Shown here: positions 1 to 13,480 of the stretch, piece by piece
Layout: each line of letters opens with the position of its first letter
Numbering within the stretch: the stretch's first letter is position 1
Origin: Eutreptiella sp. 'Long Island Sound 2002'
Taxonomy: Eukaryota; Euglenozoa; Euglenophyceae; Eutreptiales; Eutreptiaceae
NCBI GenBank assembly: GCA_964036045.1
Contig: OZ038384.1
Coordinates: 56,827,355 to 56,891,354 of the forward strand
Length of the DNA: 64,000 nt
Reading direction: 5' to 3'
Notes under the pieces: model-generated
Seen by the model: the letters and a program-made list of their open reading frames with translations, nothing else
Database searches by the model: none
Told to the model about the DNA's origin: nothing
Translations under genes and position numbers: made by a program

Positions 1-1449
1 CGGGGCTTCGGTACATGCATGAGGTATGGCGGGGCCTTGGTACATGCATGAGGTATGGTGGGGCTTCGGGACATGCATGAGGGATGGCGGGGCCTTGGTA
101 CATGCATGAGGGATGGCGGGGCATTGGTACATGCATGAGGTATGGCGGGGCTTTGGTACATGCATGAGGTATGGCGGGGCATTGGTACATGCATGAGGTA
201 TGGCCGGGCTTCGGTACATGCATGAGGTGTGGCGGGGCTTTGGTACATGCATGAGGGATGGCGGGGCTTTGGTACATGCATGACGTATGGCGGGGCTTTG
301 GTACATGCATGAGGTATGGCGGGGCATTGGTACATGCATGAGGGATGGCGGGGCTTTGGTACATGCATGAGGTATGGCGGGGCACTGGTACATGCATGAG
401 GTATGGCGGGGCTTTGGTACATGCATGAGGTATGGCGCGGCTTTGGTACATGCATGAGGTATGGCGGGGCCTTGGTACATGCATGAGGTATGGCGGGGCC
501 TTGGTACATGCATGAGGGATGGCGGGGCTTTGGTACATGCATGAGGTATGGCGGGGCTTTGATACATGCATGAGGTGTGGCGGGGCTTTGGTACATGCAT
601 GAGGGAAGGCGGGGCATTGGTACATGCATGAGGTATGGCGGGGCATTGGTACATGCATGAGGGAAGGCGGGGCTTTGGTACATGCCTGAGGTATGGCGGG
701 GCTTTGGTACATGCATGAGGGATGGCGGGGGTTTGGTACATGCAACAGCTATGGCGGGGCTTTGATACATGCATGAGGTGTGGCGGGGCTTTGGTACATG
801 CATGAGGTATGGCGGGGCCTTGGTACATGCATGAGGTATGGCGGGACATTGGTACATGCATGAGGGATGGCGGGGCTTTGGTACATGCATGAGGGACGGC
901 GGGGCTTTGATACATGCATGAGGTGTGACGGGGCTTTGGTACATGCATGAGGTATGGCGGGGCATTGGTACATGCATGAGGTATGGCGGGGCATTGGTAC
1001 ATGCATGAGGTATGGCGGGGCCTTGGTACATGCCTGAGGTATGGCGGGGCTTTGGTACATGCATGAGGTATGGCGGGGCTTCGGTACATGCATGAGGTAT
1101 GGCGGGGCTTTGGTACATGCAACAGCTATGGCGGGGCTTCGGTACATGCATGAGGTATGGCGGGGCTTCGGTACATGCATGAGGTATGGCGGGGCCTTGG
1201 TACATGCATGAGGGAAGCCGGGGCTTTGGTACATGCATGAGGTATGGCGGGGCTTTGGTACATGCATGAGGTATGGCGGGCCCTTGGTACATGCATGAGG
1301 GATGGCGGGGCTTTGGTACATGCATGAGGGATGGCGGGGCCTTGGTACATGCATGAGGGATGGCGGGGCTTCGGTACATGCATGAGGTATGGCGGGGCTT
1401 TGGTACATGCATGAGGTATGGCGGGGCATTGGTACATGCATGAGGTATG

Positions 1450-3420
1450 GCCGGGACTCGTTACATGCATGAGGTATGGCGGGGCTTTGGCACATGCATG
1501 AGGGATGGCGGGGCTTTGGTACATGCATGAGGTATGGCGGGGCATTGGTACATGCATGAGGTATGGCGGGGCTTCGGTACATGCATGAGGTATGGCGGGG
1601 CTTCGGTACATGCATGAGGTATGGCGGGGCTTCGGTACATGCATGAGGGATGGCGGGGCTTTGGTACATGCATGAGGTATGGCGGGGCTTCGGTACATGC
1701 ATGAGGTATGGCGGGGCTTCGGTACATGCATGAGGTATTGCGGGGCCTTGGTACATGCATGAGGTATGGCGGGGCTTTGGTACATGCATGAGGTATGGCG
1801 GGGCCTTGGTACATGCATGAGGTATGGCCGGGCTTCGGTACATGCATGAGGTATGGCGGGGCTTTGGTACATGCATGAGGTATGTCGGGGCTTCGGTACA
1901 TGCATGAGGTATGGCGGGGCATTGGTACATGCATGAGGGATGGCGGGGCTTTGGTACATGCATGAGGTATGGCGGGGCTTCGGTACATGCATGAGGTATG
2001 GCGGGGCTTCGGTACATGCATGAGGTATTGCGGGGCTTTGGTACATGCATGAGGTATGGCGGGGCTTTGGTACATGCATGAGGGATGGCGGGGCCTTGGT
2101 ACATGCATGAGGGATGGCGGGGCTTTGGTACATGCATGAGGTATGGCGGGGCTTTGGTACATGCATGAGGTATGGCGGGTTCTTGGTACATGCATGAGGG
2201 ATGGCGGGGCTTTGGTACATGCATGAGGTATGGCGGGGCTTTGGTACATGCATGAGGTATGGCGGGGCTTTGGTACATGCATGAGGTATTGCGGGGCCTC
2301 GGTACATGCATGAGGTGTTGCGGGGCCTTGGTACATGCATGAGGTATGGCGGGGCTTCGGTACATGCATGAGGGATGGCGGGGCCTTGGTACATGCATGA
2401 GGTGTGGCGGGGCCTTGGTACATGCATGAGGGATGGCGGGGCTTTGGTACATGCATGAGGGAAGGCGGGGCCTTGGTACATGCATGAGGTATGGCGGGGC
2501 TTTGGTACATGCATGAGGGATGACGGGGCTTTGATACATGCATGAGGGATGGCGGGGCTTTGGTACATGCATGAGGTATGGTGTGGCATTGGTACATGCA
2601 TGAGGTATGGCGGGGCTTTGGTACGTGCATGAGGTATGGCGGGGCTTTGGTACATGCATGAGGTATGGCGGGGCTTTGGTACATGCATGAGGTATGGCGG
2701 GGCTTTGGTACATGCATGAGGGATGGCGGGGCTTTGGTACATGCATGAGGTATGGCCGGGCTTCGGTACATGCATGAGGTATGGCGGGGCTTTGGTACAT
2801 GCATGAGGTATGTCGGGGCTTCGGTACATGCATGAGGTATGGCGGGGCATTGGTACATGCATGAGGGATGGCGGGGCTTTGGTACATGCATGAGGTATGG
2901 CGGGGCTTCGGTACATGCATGAGGTATGGCGGGGCTTCGGTACATGCATGAGGTATTGCGGGGCCTTGGTACATGCATGAGGTATGGCGGGGCTTTGGTA
3001 CATGCATGAGGGATGGCGGGGCCTTGGTACATGCATGAGGGATGGCGGGGCTTTGGTACATGCATGAGGTATGGCGGGGCTTTGGTACACGCATGAGGTA
3101 TGGCGGGTTCTTGGTGCATGCATGAGGGATGGCGGGGCTTTGGTACATGCATGAGGTATGGCGGGGCTTTGGTACATGCATGAGGTATGGCGGGGCTTTG
3201 GTACATGCATGAGGTATTGCGGGGCCTCGGTACATGCATGAGGTGTGGCGGGGCCTTGGTACATGCATGAGGTATGGCGGGGCTTCGGTACATGCATGAG
3301 GGATGGCGGGGCCTTGGTACATGCATGAGGTGTGGCGGGGCCTTGGTACATGCATGAGGGATGGCGGGGCTTTGGTACATGCATGAGGGAAGGCGGGGCT
3401 TTGATACATGCATGAGGTAT
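1450..3420. repeat. Internal duplication, left copy (partner 7,625-9,595)
   Basis: This stretch reappears 6,175 bp further right. Matching rare variants were located in both copies: the CCGGGACTCG unit at 1,451 and 7,626, TGACGGGG at 2,521 and 8,696, and the TTGATAC variant at 3,401 and 9,576. The shift is 213 units minus 2 bp, and two 28-bp units lie between the copies, so the register is fully explained. By eye the two copies differ at only a few positions. The outer limits are approximate because flanking units are nearly identical everywhere. Confidence 0.85.
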
Positions 3421-4440
3421 GGCGGGGCATTGGTACATGCATGAGGTATGGCGGGGCTTTGGTACATGCATGAGGTATGGCGGGGCTTTGGTACATGCAT
3501 GAGGTATGGCGGGTCCTTGGTACATGCATGAGGTATGGCGGGGCCTTGGTACATGCATGAGGGATGGCGGGGCTTTGGTACATGCATGAGGGATGGCGGG
3601 GCTTTGGTACATGCATGAGGTATGGCGGGGCATTGGTACATGCATGAGGGATGGCGGGGCTTTGGTACATGCATGAGGTATGGCGGGGCATTGGTACATG
3701 CATGAGGTATGGCGGGGCTTTGGTATATGCATGAGGGATGGCGGGGCTTTGGTACATGCATGAGGTATGGCGGGGCATTGGTACATGCATGAGGTATGGC
3801 GGGGCTTTGATACATGCATGAGGTGTGGCGGGGCTTCGGTACATGCATGAGGTATGGCGGGGCATTGGTACATGCATGAGGTATGGCGGGGCATTGGTAC
3901 ATGCATGAGGGAAGGCGGGGCTTTGGTACATGCCTGAGGTATGGCGGGGCTTTGGTACCTGCATGAGGGATGGCGGGGCTTTGGTACATGCATGAGGTAT
4001 GGTGGGGCTTTGATACATGCATGAGGGATGGCGGGGCTTTGGTACATGCATGAGGTATGGCGGGGCTTTGATACATGCATGAGGTGTGGCGGGGCTTTGG
4101 TACATGCATGAGGTATGGCGGGGCCTTGGTACATGCATGAGGTATGGGGGGACATTGGTACATGCATGAGGGATGGCGGGGCTTTGGTACATGCATGAGG
4201 GAAGGCGGGGCTTTGATACATGCATGAGGTGTGGCGGGGCTTTGGTACATGCATGAGGTATGGCGGGGCATTGGTACATGCATGACGTATGGCGGGGCAT
4301 TGGTACATGCATGAGGGAAGGCGGGGCTTTGGTACATGCCTGAGGTATGGCGGGGCTTTGGTACATGCATGAGGTATGGCGGGGCTTCGGTACATGATGA
4401 GGTATGGCGGGGCTTTGGTACATGCAGCAGCTATGGCGGG
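2510..4440. repeat. Roughly 2.5-kb tandem duplication, left copy (partner 5,032-6,930)
   Basis: Marker units repeat at a shift of 2,522 bp: TGACGGGG at 2,521 and 5,043, and a TACACGCATG/TAGACGCATG variant near 3,086 and 5,608. Beyond about 3,400 the shift drops by one unit to 2,493 bp: TTGATAC at 3,401 and 5,894, and the GCAGCAG unit at 4,424 and 6,917. One 29-bp unit has therefore been lost from the right copy since duplication. This overlaps the 6.2-kb-shifted duplication, so the events are nested. Confidence 0.83.
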
Positions 4441-4500
4441 GCTTCGGTATATGCATGAGGTATGGCGGGGCTTCGGTACAAGCATGAGGTATGGCGGGGC
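4380..4500. repeat. Marker cassette: 28-bp unit plus GCAGCAG unit plus TATATGCATG unit
   Basis: The cassette begins with a unit shortened by one C (TACATGATGAGG). It is followed by a unit carrying GCAGCAGCTATGG, one ending CTTCGGTATATGC, and one with CTTCGGTACAAGC. The GCAGCAG heptamer starts at 4,424, and recurs at 4,772 (without the short unit), 6,917, 11,005, 12,628 and 15,237. Spacings are 348 (12x29), 2,145 (74x29-1), 4,088 (141x29-1), 1,623 (56x29-1) and 2,609 (90x29-1) bp. The cassette is a natural marker for tracing array duplication. Confidence 0.93.
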
Positions 4501-5031
4501 CTTGGTACATGCATGAGGGAAGGCGGGGCTTTGGTACATGCCTGAGGTATGGCGGGGCTTCGGTACATGCATGAGGTATGGCGGGCCCTTGGTACATGCA
4601 TGAGGTATGGCGGGGCTTTGGTACATGCATGAGGGATGGCGGGGCCTTGGTACATGCTTGAGGGATGGCGGGGCTTCGGTACATGCATGAGGTATGGCGG
4701 GGCTTTGGTACATGCATGAGGTATGGCGGGGCATTGGTACATGCATGAGGTATGGCGGGGCTTTGGTACATGCAGCAGCTATGGCGGGGCTTCGGTATAT
4801 GCATGAGGTATGGCGGGGCTTCGGTACAAGCATGAGGTATGGCGGGGCCTTGGTACATGCATGAGGGAAGGCGGGGCTTTGGTACATGCCTGAGGTATGG
4901 CGGGGCTTCGGTACATGCATGAGGTATGGCGGGCCCTTGGTACATGCATGAGGTATGGCGGGGCTTTGGTACATGCATGAGGGATGGCGGGGCCTTGGTA
5001 CATGCATGAGGTATGGCGGGGCTTTGGTACA

Positions 5032-6930
5032 TGCATGAGGGATGACGGGGCTTTGATACATGCATGAGGGATGGCGGGGCTTTGGTACATGCATGAGGTA
5101 TGGTGTGGCATTGGTACATGCATGAGGTATGGCGGGGCTTTGGTACGTGCATGAGGTATGGCGGGGCTTTGGTACATGCATGAGGTATGGCGGGGCTTTG
5201 GTACATGCATGAGGTATGGCGGGGCTTTGGTACATGCATGAGGGATGGCGGGGCTTTGGTACATGCATGAGGTATGGCCGGGCTTCGGTACATGCATGAG
5301 GTATGGCGGGGCTTTGGTACATGCATGAGGTATGTCGGGGCTTCGGTACATGCATGAGGTATGGCGGGGCATTGGTACATGCATGAGGGATGGCGGGGCT
5401 TTGGTACATGCATGAGGTATGGCGGGGCTTCGGTACATGCATGAGGTATGGCGGGGCTTCGGTACATGCATGAGGTATTGCGGGGCCTTGGTACATGCAT
5501 GAGGTATGGCGGGGCTTTGGTACATGCATGAGGGATGGCGGGGCCTTGGTACATGCATGAGGGATGGCGGGGCTTTGGTACATGCATGAGGTATGGCGGG
5601 GCTTTGGTAGACGCATGAGGTATGGCGGGTTCTTGGTACATGCATGAGGGATGGCGGGGCTTTGGTACATGCATGAGGTATGGCGGGGCTTTGGTACATG
5701 CATGAGGTATGGCGGGGCTTTGGTACATGCATGAGGTATTGCGGGGCCTCGGTACATGCATGAGGTGTGGCGGGGCCTTGGTACATGCATGAGGTATGGC
5801 GGGGCTTCGGTACATGCATGAGGGATGGCGGGGCCTTGGTACATGCATGAGGTGTGGCGGGGCCTTGGTACATGCATGAGGGATGGCGGGGCTTTGATAC
5901 ATGCATGAGGTATGGCGGGGCATTGGTACATGCATGAGGTATGGCGGGGCTTTGGTACATGCATGAGGTATGGCGGGGCTTTGGTACATGCATGAGGTAT
6001 GGCGGGTCCTTGGTACATGCATGAGGTATGGCGGGGCCTTGGTACATGCATGAGGGATGGCGGGGCTTTGGTACATGCATGAGGGATGGCGGGGCTTTGG
6101 TACATGCATGAGGTATGGCGGGGCATTGGTACATGCATGAGGGATGGCGGGGCTTTGGTACATGCATGAGGTATGGCGGGGCATTGGTACATGCATGAGG
6201 TATGGCGGGGCTTTGGTATATGCATGAGGGATGGCGGGGCTTTGGTACATGCATGAGGTATGGCGGGGCATTGGTACATGCATGAGGTATGGCGGGGCTT
6301 TGATACATGCATGAGGTGTGGCGGGGCTTCGGTACATGCATGAGGTATGGCGGGGCATTGGTACATGCATGAGGTATGGCGGGGCATTGGTACATGCATG
6401 AGGGAAGGCGGGGCTTTGGTACATGCCTGAGGTATGGCGGGGCTTTGGTACCTGCATGAGGGATGGCGGGGCTTTGGTACATGCATGAGGTATGGTGGGG
6501 CTTTGATACATGCATGAGGGATGGCGGGGCTTTGGTACATGCATGAGGTATGGCGGGGCTTTGATACATGCATGAGGTGTGGCGGGGCTTTGGTACATGC
6601 ATGAGGTATGGCGGGGCCTTGGTACATGCATGAGGTATGGGGGGACATTGGTACATGCATGAGGGATGGCGGGGCTTTGGTACATGCATGAGGGAAGGCG
6701 GGGCTTTGATACATGCATGAGGTGTGGCGGGGCTTTGGTACATGCATGAGGTATGGCGGGGCATTGGTACATGCATGACGTATGGCGGGGCATTGGTACA
6801 TGCATGAGGGAAGGCGGGGCTTTGGTACATGCCTGAGGTATGGCGGGGCTTTGGTACATGCATGAGGTATGGCGGGGCTTCGGTACATGATGAGGTATGG
6901 CGGGGCTTTGGTACATGCAGCAGCTATGGC
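5032..6930. repeat. Roughly 2.5-kb tandem duplication, right copy (partner 2,510-4,440)
   Basis: This is the right partner of the 2,522/2,493-bp-shifted duplication. It carries the same TGACGGGG, TGTCGGGG, GGTTCTTGG, CCTGCATGAG and ACATGATGAG (28-bp unit) markers in the same order as the left copy, with one unit fewer at about 5,890. Confidence 0.82.
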
Positions 6931-7624
6931 GGGGCTTCGGTATATGCATGAGGTATGGCGGGGCTTCGGTACAAGCATGAGGTATGGCGGGGCCTTGGTA
7001 CATGCATGAGGGAAGGCGGGGCTTTGGTACATGCCTGAGGTATGGCGGGGCTTCGGTACATGCATGAGGTATGGCGGGCCCTTGGTACATGCATGAGGTA
7101 TGGCGGGGCTTTGGTACATGCATGAGGGATGGCGGGGCCTTGGTACATGCTTGAGGGATGGCGGGGCTTCGGTACATGCATGAGGTATGGCGGGGCTTTG
7201 GTACATGCATGAGGTATGGCGGGGCATTGGTACATGCATGAGGTATGGCGGGGCTTTGGTACATGCATGAGGTATGGCGGGGCTTTGGCACATGCATGAG
7301 GTATGGCGGGGCTTTGGTACATGCATGAGGTATGGCGGGGCATTGGTACATGCACGAGGTATGGCGGGGCTTCGGTACATGCATGAGGTATGGCGGGGCT
7401 TCGGTACATGCATGAGGTATGGCGGGGCTTTGGTACATGCATGAGGTATGGCGGGCCCTTGGTACATGCATGAGGGATGGCGGGGCTTTGGTACATGCAT
7501 GAGGGATGGCGGGGCCTTGGTACATGCATGAGGGATGGCGGGGCTTCGGTACATGCATGAGGTATGGCGGGGCTTTGGTACATGCATGAGGTATGGCGGG
7601 GCATTGGTACATGCATGAGGTATG

Positions 7625-9595
7625 GCCGGGACTCGTTACATGCATGAGGTATGGCGGGGCTTTGGCACATGCATGAGGGATGGCGGGGCTTTGGTACATG
7701 CATGAGGTATGGCGGGGCATTGGTACATGCATGAGGTATGGCGGGGCTTCGGTACATGCATGAGGTATGGCGGGGCTTCGGTACATGCATGAGGTATGGC
7801 GGGGCTTCGGTACATGCATGAGGGATGGCGGGGCTTTGGTACATGCATGAGGTATGGCGGGGCTTCGGTACATGCATGAGGTATGGCGGGGCTTCGGTAC
7901 ATGCATGAGGTATTGCGGGGCCTTGGTACATGCATGAGGTATGGCGGGGCTTTGGTACATGCATGAGGTATGGCGGGGCCTTGGTACATGCATGAGGTAT
8001 GGCCGGGCTTCGGTACATGCATGAGGTATGGCGGGGCTTTGGTACATGCATGAGGTATGTCGGGGCTTCGGTACATGCATGAGGTATGGCGGGGCATTGG
8101 TACATGCATGAGGGATGGCGGGGCTTTGGTACATGCATGAGGTATGGCGGGGCTTCGGTACATGCATGAGGTATGGCGGGGCTTCGGTACATGCATGAGG
8201 TATTGCGGGGCCTTGGTACATGCATGAGGTATGGCGGGGCTTTGGTACATGCATGAGGGATGGCGGGGCCTTGGTACATGCATGAGGGATGGCGGGGCTT
8301 TGGTACATGCATGAGGTATGGCGGGGCTTTGGTACATGCATGAGGTATGGCGGGTTCTTGGTACATGCATGAGGGATGGCGGGGCTTTGGTACATGCATG
8401 AGGTATGGCGGGGCTTTGGTACATGCATGAGGTATGGCGGGGCTTTGGTACATGCATGAGGTATTGCGGGGCCTCGGTACATGCATGAGGTGTTGCGGGG
8501 CCTTGGTACATGCATGAGGTATGGCGGGGCTTCGGTACATGCATGAGGGATGGCGGGGCCTTGGTACATGCATGAGGTGTGGCGGGGCCTTGGTACATGC
8601 ATGAGGGATGGCGGGGCTTTGGTACATGCATGAGGGAAGGCGGGGCTTTGGTACATGCATGAGCTATGGCGGGGCTTTGGTACATGCATGAGGGATGACG
8701 GGGCTTTGATACATGCATGAGGGATGGCGGGGCTTTGGTACATGCATGAGGTATGGTGTGGCATTGGTACATGCATGAGGTATGGCGGGGCTTTGGTACG
8801 TGCATGAGGTATGGCGGGGCTTTGGTACATGCATGAGGTATGGCGGGGCTTTGGTACATGCATGAGGTATGGCGGGGCTTTGGTACATGCATGAGGGATG
8901 GCGGGGCTTTGGTACATGCATGAGGTATGGCCGGGCTTCGGTACATGCATGAGGTATGGCGGGGCTTTGGTACATGCATGAGGTATGTCGGGGCTTCGGT
9001 ACATGCATGAGGTATGGCGGGGCATTGGTACATGCATGAGGGATGGCGGGGCTTTGGTACATGCATGAGGTATGGCGGGGCTTCGGTACATGCATGAGGT
9101 ATGGCGGGGCTTCGGTACATGCATGAGGTATTGCGGGGCCTTGGTACATGCATGAGGTATGGCGGGGCTTTGGTACATGCATGAGGGATGGCGGGGCCTT
9201 GGTACATGCATGAGGGATGGCGGGGCTTTGGTACATGCATGAGGTATGGCGGGGCTTTGGTACACGCATGAGGTATGGCGGGTTCTTGGTACATGCATGA
9301 GGGATGGCGGGGCTTTGGTACATGCATGAGGTATGGCGGGGCTTTGGTACATGCATGAGGTATGGCGGGGCTTTGGTACATGCATGAGGTATTGCGGGGC
9401 CTCGGTACATGCATGAGGTGTGGCGGGGCCTTGGTACATGCATGAGGTATGGCGGGGCTTCGGTACATGCATGAGGGATGGCGGGGCCTTGGTACATGCA
9501 TGAGGTGTGGCGGGGCCTTGGTACATGCATGAGGGATGGCGGGGCTTTGGTACATGCATGAGGGAAGGCGGGGCTTTGATACATGCATGAGGTAT
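7625..9595. repeat. Internal duplication, right copy (partner 1,450-3,420)
   Basis: This is the right partner of the 6,175-bp-shifted duplication. The order of unit variants follows the left copy: GGACTCGTTAC start, GGCAC unit, TATTGCGG units, TGTCGGGG unit, GGTTCTTGG unit and TGTTGCGG unit. One clear difference is a GAGCTATGG unit near 8,662 that replaces the corresponding left-copy unit near 2,487. Confidence 0.82.
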
Positions 9596-11004
9596 GGCGG
9601 GGCATTGGTACATGCATGAGGTATGGCGGGGCTTTGGTACATGCATGAGGTATGGCGGGGCTTTGGTACATGCATGAGGTATGGCGGGGCTTTGGTACAT
9701 GCATGAGGTATGGCGGGGCTTTGGTACATGCATGAGGGATGGCGGGGCTTTGGTACATGCATGAGGTATGGCCGGGCTTCGGTACATGCATGAGGTATGG
9801 CGGGGCTTTGGTACATGCATGAGGTATGTCGGGGCTTCGGTACATGCATGAGGTATGGCGGGGCATTGGTACATGCATGAGGGATGGCGGGGCTTTGGTA
9901 CATGCATGAGGTATGGCGGGGCTTCGGTACATGCATGAGGTATGGCGGGGCTTCGGTACATGCATGAGGTATTGCGGGGCCTTGGTACATGCATGAGGTA
10001 TGGCGGGGCTTTGGTACATGCATGAGGGATGGCGGGGCCTTGGTACATGCATGAGGGATGGCGGGGCTTTGGTACATGCATGAGGTATGGCGGGGCTTTG
10101 GTACACGCATGAGGTATGGCGGGTTCTTGGTACATGCATGAGGGATGGCGGGGCTTTGGTACATGCATGAGGTATGGCGGGGCTTTGGTACATGCATGAG
10201 GTACGGCGGGGCTTTGGTACATGCATGAGGTATTGCGGGGCCTCGGTACATGCATGAGGTGTGGCGGGGCCTTGGTACATGCATGAGGTATGGCGGGGCT
10301 TCGGTACATGCATGAGGGATGGCGGGGCCTTGGTACATGCATGAGGTGTGGCGGGGCCTTGGTACATGCATGAGGGATGGCGGGGCTTTGGTACATGCAT
10401 GAGGGAAGGCGGGGCTTTGATACATGCATGAGGTATGGCGGGGCATTGGTACATGCATGAGGTATGGCGGGGCTTTGGTACATGCATGAGGTATGGCGGG
10501 GCTTTGGTACATGCATGAGGTATGGCGGGTCCTTGGTACATGCATGAGGTATGGCGGGGCCTTGGTACATGCATGAGGGATGGCGGGGCTTTGGTACATG
10601 CATGAGGGATGGCGGGGCTTTGGTACATGCATGAGGTATGGCGGGGCATTGGTACATGCATGAGGGATGGCGGGGCTTTGGTACATGCATGAGGTATGGC
10701 GGGGCATTGGTACATGCATGAGGTATGGCGGGACATTGGTACATGCATGAGGGATGGCGGGGCTTTGGTACATGCATGAGGGAAGGCGGGGCTTTGATAC
10801 ATGCATGAGGTGTGGCGGGGCTTTGGTACATGCATGAGGTATGGCGGGGCATTGGTACATGCATGACGTATGGCGGGGCATTGGTACATGCATGAGGGAA
10901 GGCGGGGCTTTGGTACATGCCTGAGGTATGGCGGGGCTTTGGTACATGCATGAGGTATGGCGGGGCTTCGGTACATGATGAGGTATGGCGGGGCTTTGGT
11001 ACAT

Positions 11005-13480
11005 GCAGCAGCTATGGCGGGGCTTCGGTATATGCATGAGGTATGGCGGGGCTTCGGTACAAGCATGAGGTATGGCGGGGCCTTGGTACATGCATGAGGG
11101 AAGGCGGGGCTTTGGTACATGCCTGAGGTATGGCGGGGCTTCGGTACATGCATGAGGTATGGCGGGCCCTTGGTACATGCATGAGGTATGGCGGGGCTTT
11201 GGTACATGCATGAGGGATGGCGGGGCCTTGGTACATGCATGAGGGATGGCGGGGCTTCGGTACATGCATGAGGTATGGCGGGGCTTTGGTACATGCATGA
11301 GGTATGGCGGGGCATTGGTACATGCATGAGGTATGGCGGGGCTTTGGTACATGCATGAGGTATGGCGGGGCTTTGGCACATGCATGAGGTATGGCGGGGC
11401 TTTGGTACATGCATGAGGTATGGCGGGGCATTGGTACATGCACGAGGTATGGCGGGGCTTCGGTACATGCATGAGGTATGGCGGGGCTTCGGTACATGCA
11501 TGAGGTATGGCGGGGCATTGGTACATGCATGAGGGATGGCGGGGCTTTGGTACATGCATGAGGTATGGCGGGGCTTCGGTACATGCATGAGGTATGGCGG
11601 GGCCTCGGTACATGCATGAGGTATTGCGGGGCCTTGGTACATGCATGAGGTATGGCGGGGCTTTGGTACATGCATGAGGGATGGCGGGGCCTTGGTACAT
11701 GCATGAGGGATGGCGGGGCTTTGGTACATGCATGAGGTATGGCGGGGCTTTGGTACATGCATGAGGTATGGCGGGGCTTTGGTACATGCATGAGGTATGG
11801 CGGGGCTTTGGTACATGCATGAGGTATGGCGGGGCTTTGGTACATGCATGAGGGATGGCGGGGCTTTGGTACATGCATGAGGTATGGCGGGGCATTGGTA
11901 CATGCATGAGGTATGGCGGGGCTTTGGTATATGCATGAGGGATGGCGGGGCTTTGGTACATGCATGAGGTATGGCGGGGCATTGGTACATGCATGAGGTA
12001 TGGCGGGGCTTTGATACATGCATGAGGTGTGGCGGGGCTTCGGTACATGCATGAGGTATGGCGGGGCATTGGTACATGCATGAGGTATGGCGGGGCATTG
12101 GTACATGCATGAGGGAAGGCGGGGCTTTGGTACATGCCTGAGGTATGGCGGGGCTTTGGTACCTGAATGAGGGATGGCGGGGCTTTGGTACATGCATGAG
12201 GTATGGTGGGGCTTTGATACATGCATGAGGGATGGCGGGGCTTTGGTACATGCATGAGGTATGGCGGGGCTTTGATACATGCATGAGGTGTGGCGGGGCT
12301 TTGGTACATGCATGAGGTATGGCGGGGCCTTGGTACATGCATGAGGTATGGGGGGACATTGGTACATGCATGAGGGATGGCGGGGCTTTGGTACATGCAT
12401 GAGGGAAGGCGGGGCTTTGATACATGCATGAGGTGTGGCGGGGCTTTGGTACATGCATGAGGTATGGCGGGGCATTGGTACATGCATGACGTATGGCGGG
12501 GCATTGGTACATGCATGAGGGAAGGCGGGGCTTTGGTACATGCCTGAGGTATGGCGGGGCTTTGGTACATGCATGAGGTATGGCGGGGCTTCGGTACATG
12601 ATGAGGTATGGCGGGGCTTTGGTACATGCAGCAGCTATGGCGGGGCTTCGGTATATGCATGAGGTATGGCGGGGCTTCGGTACAAGCATGAGGTATGGCG
12701 GGGCCTTGGTACATGCATGAGGGAAGGCGGGGCTTTGGTACATGCCTGAGGTATGGCGGGGCTTCGGTACATGCATGAGGTATGGCGGGCCCTTGGTACA
12801 TGCATGAGGTATGGCGGGGCTTTGGTACATGCATGAGGGATGGCGGGGCCTTGGTACATGCATGAGGGATGGCGGGGCTTCGGTACATGCATGAGGTATG
12901 GCGGGGCTTTGGTACATGCATGAGGTATGGCGGGGCATTGGTACATGCATGAGGTATGGCGGGGCTTTGGTACATGCATGAGGTATGGCGGGGCTTTGGC
13001 ACATGCATGAGGTATGGCGGGGCTTTGGTACATGCATGAGGTATGGCGGGGCATTGGTACATGCACGAGGTATGGCGGGGCTTCGGTACATGCATGAGGT
13101 ATGGCGGGGCTTCGGTACATGCATGAGGTATGGCGGGGCATTGGTACATGCATGAGGGATGGCGGGGCTTTGGTACATGCATGAGGTATGGCGGGGCTTC
13201 GGTACATGCATGAGGTATGGCGGGGCCTCGGTACATGCATGAGGTATTGCGGGGCCTTGGTACATGCATGAGGTATGGCGGGGCTTTGGTACATGCATGA
13301 GGGATGGCGGGGCCTTGGTACATGCATGAGGGATGGCGGGGCTTTGGTACATGCATGAGGTATGGCGGGGCTTTGGTACATGCATGAGGTATGGCGGGGC
13401 TTTGGTACATGCATGAGGTATGGCGGGGCTTTGGTACATGCATGAGGTATGGCGGGGCTTTGGTACATGCATGAGGGATG
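11005..13480. repeat. 1,623-bp-shifted duplication pair (11,005-11,860 and 12,628-13,480)
   Basis: Two runs of about 0.85 kb begin with the GCAGCAG cassette and carry the same order of unit variants: the CTTCGGTACAAGC unit, GGGCCCTTGG, GGCACATGC and the TGCACGAGG unit. The second lies 1,623 bp (56 units minus 1 bp) to the right. The single missing base is in the 28-bp unit at about 12,597. The right ends are approximate. Confidence 0.75.

Noticed and set aside
749-10951. Open frame of 3,400 codons on the minus strand, and dozens of similar ones (for example 8,664-16,139 and 7,636-13,530)
   Set aside because: They follow from a repeat unit without stops on its C-rich strand. All three frames give the same peptide, frames end wherever a recurring point variant makes a stop, and stop variants are amplified with the array. 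There is no start context, intron structure or non-repetitive domain.
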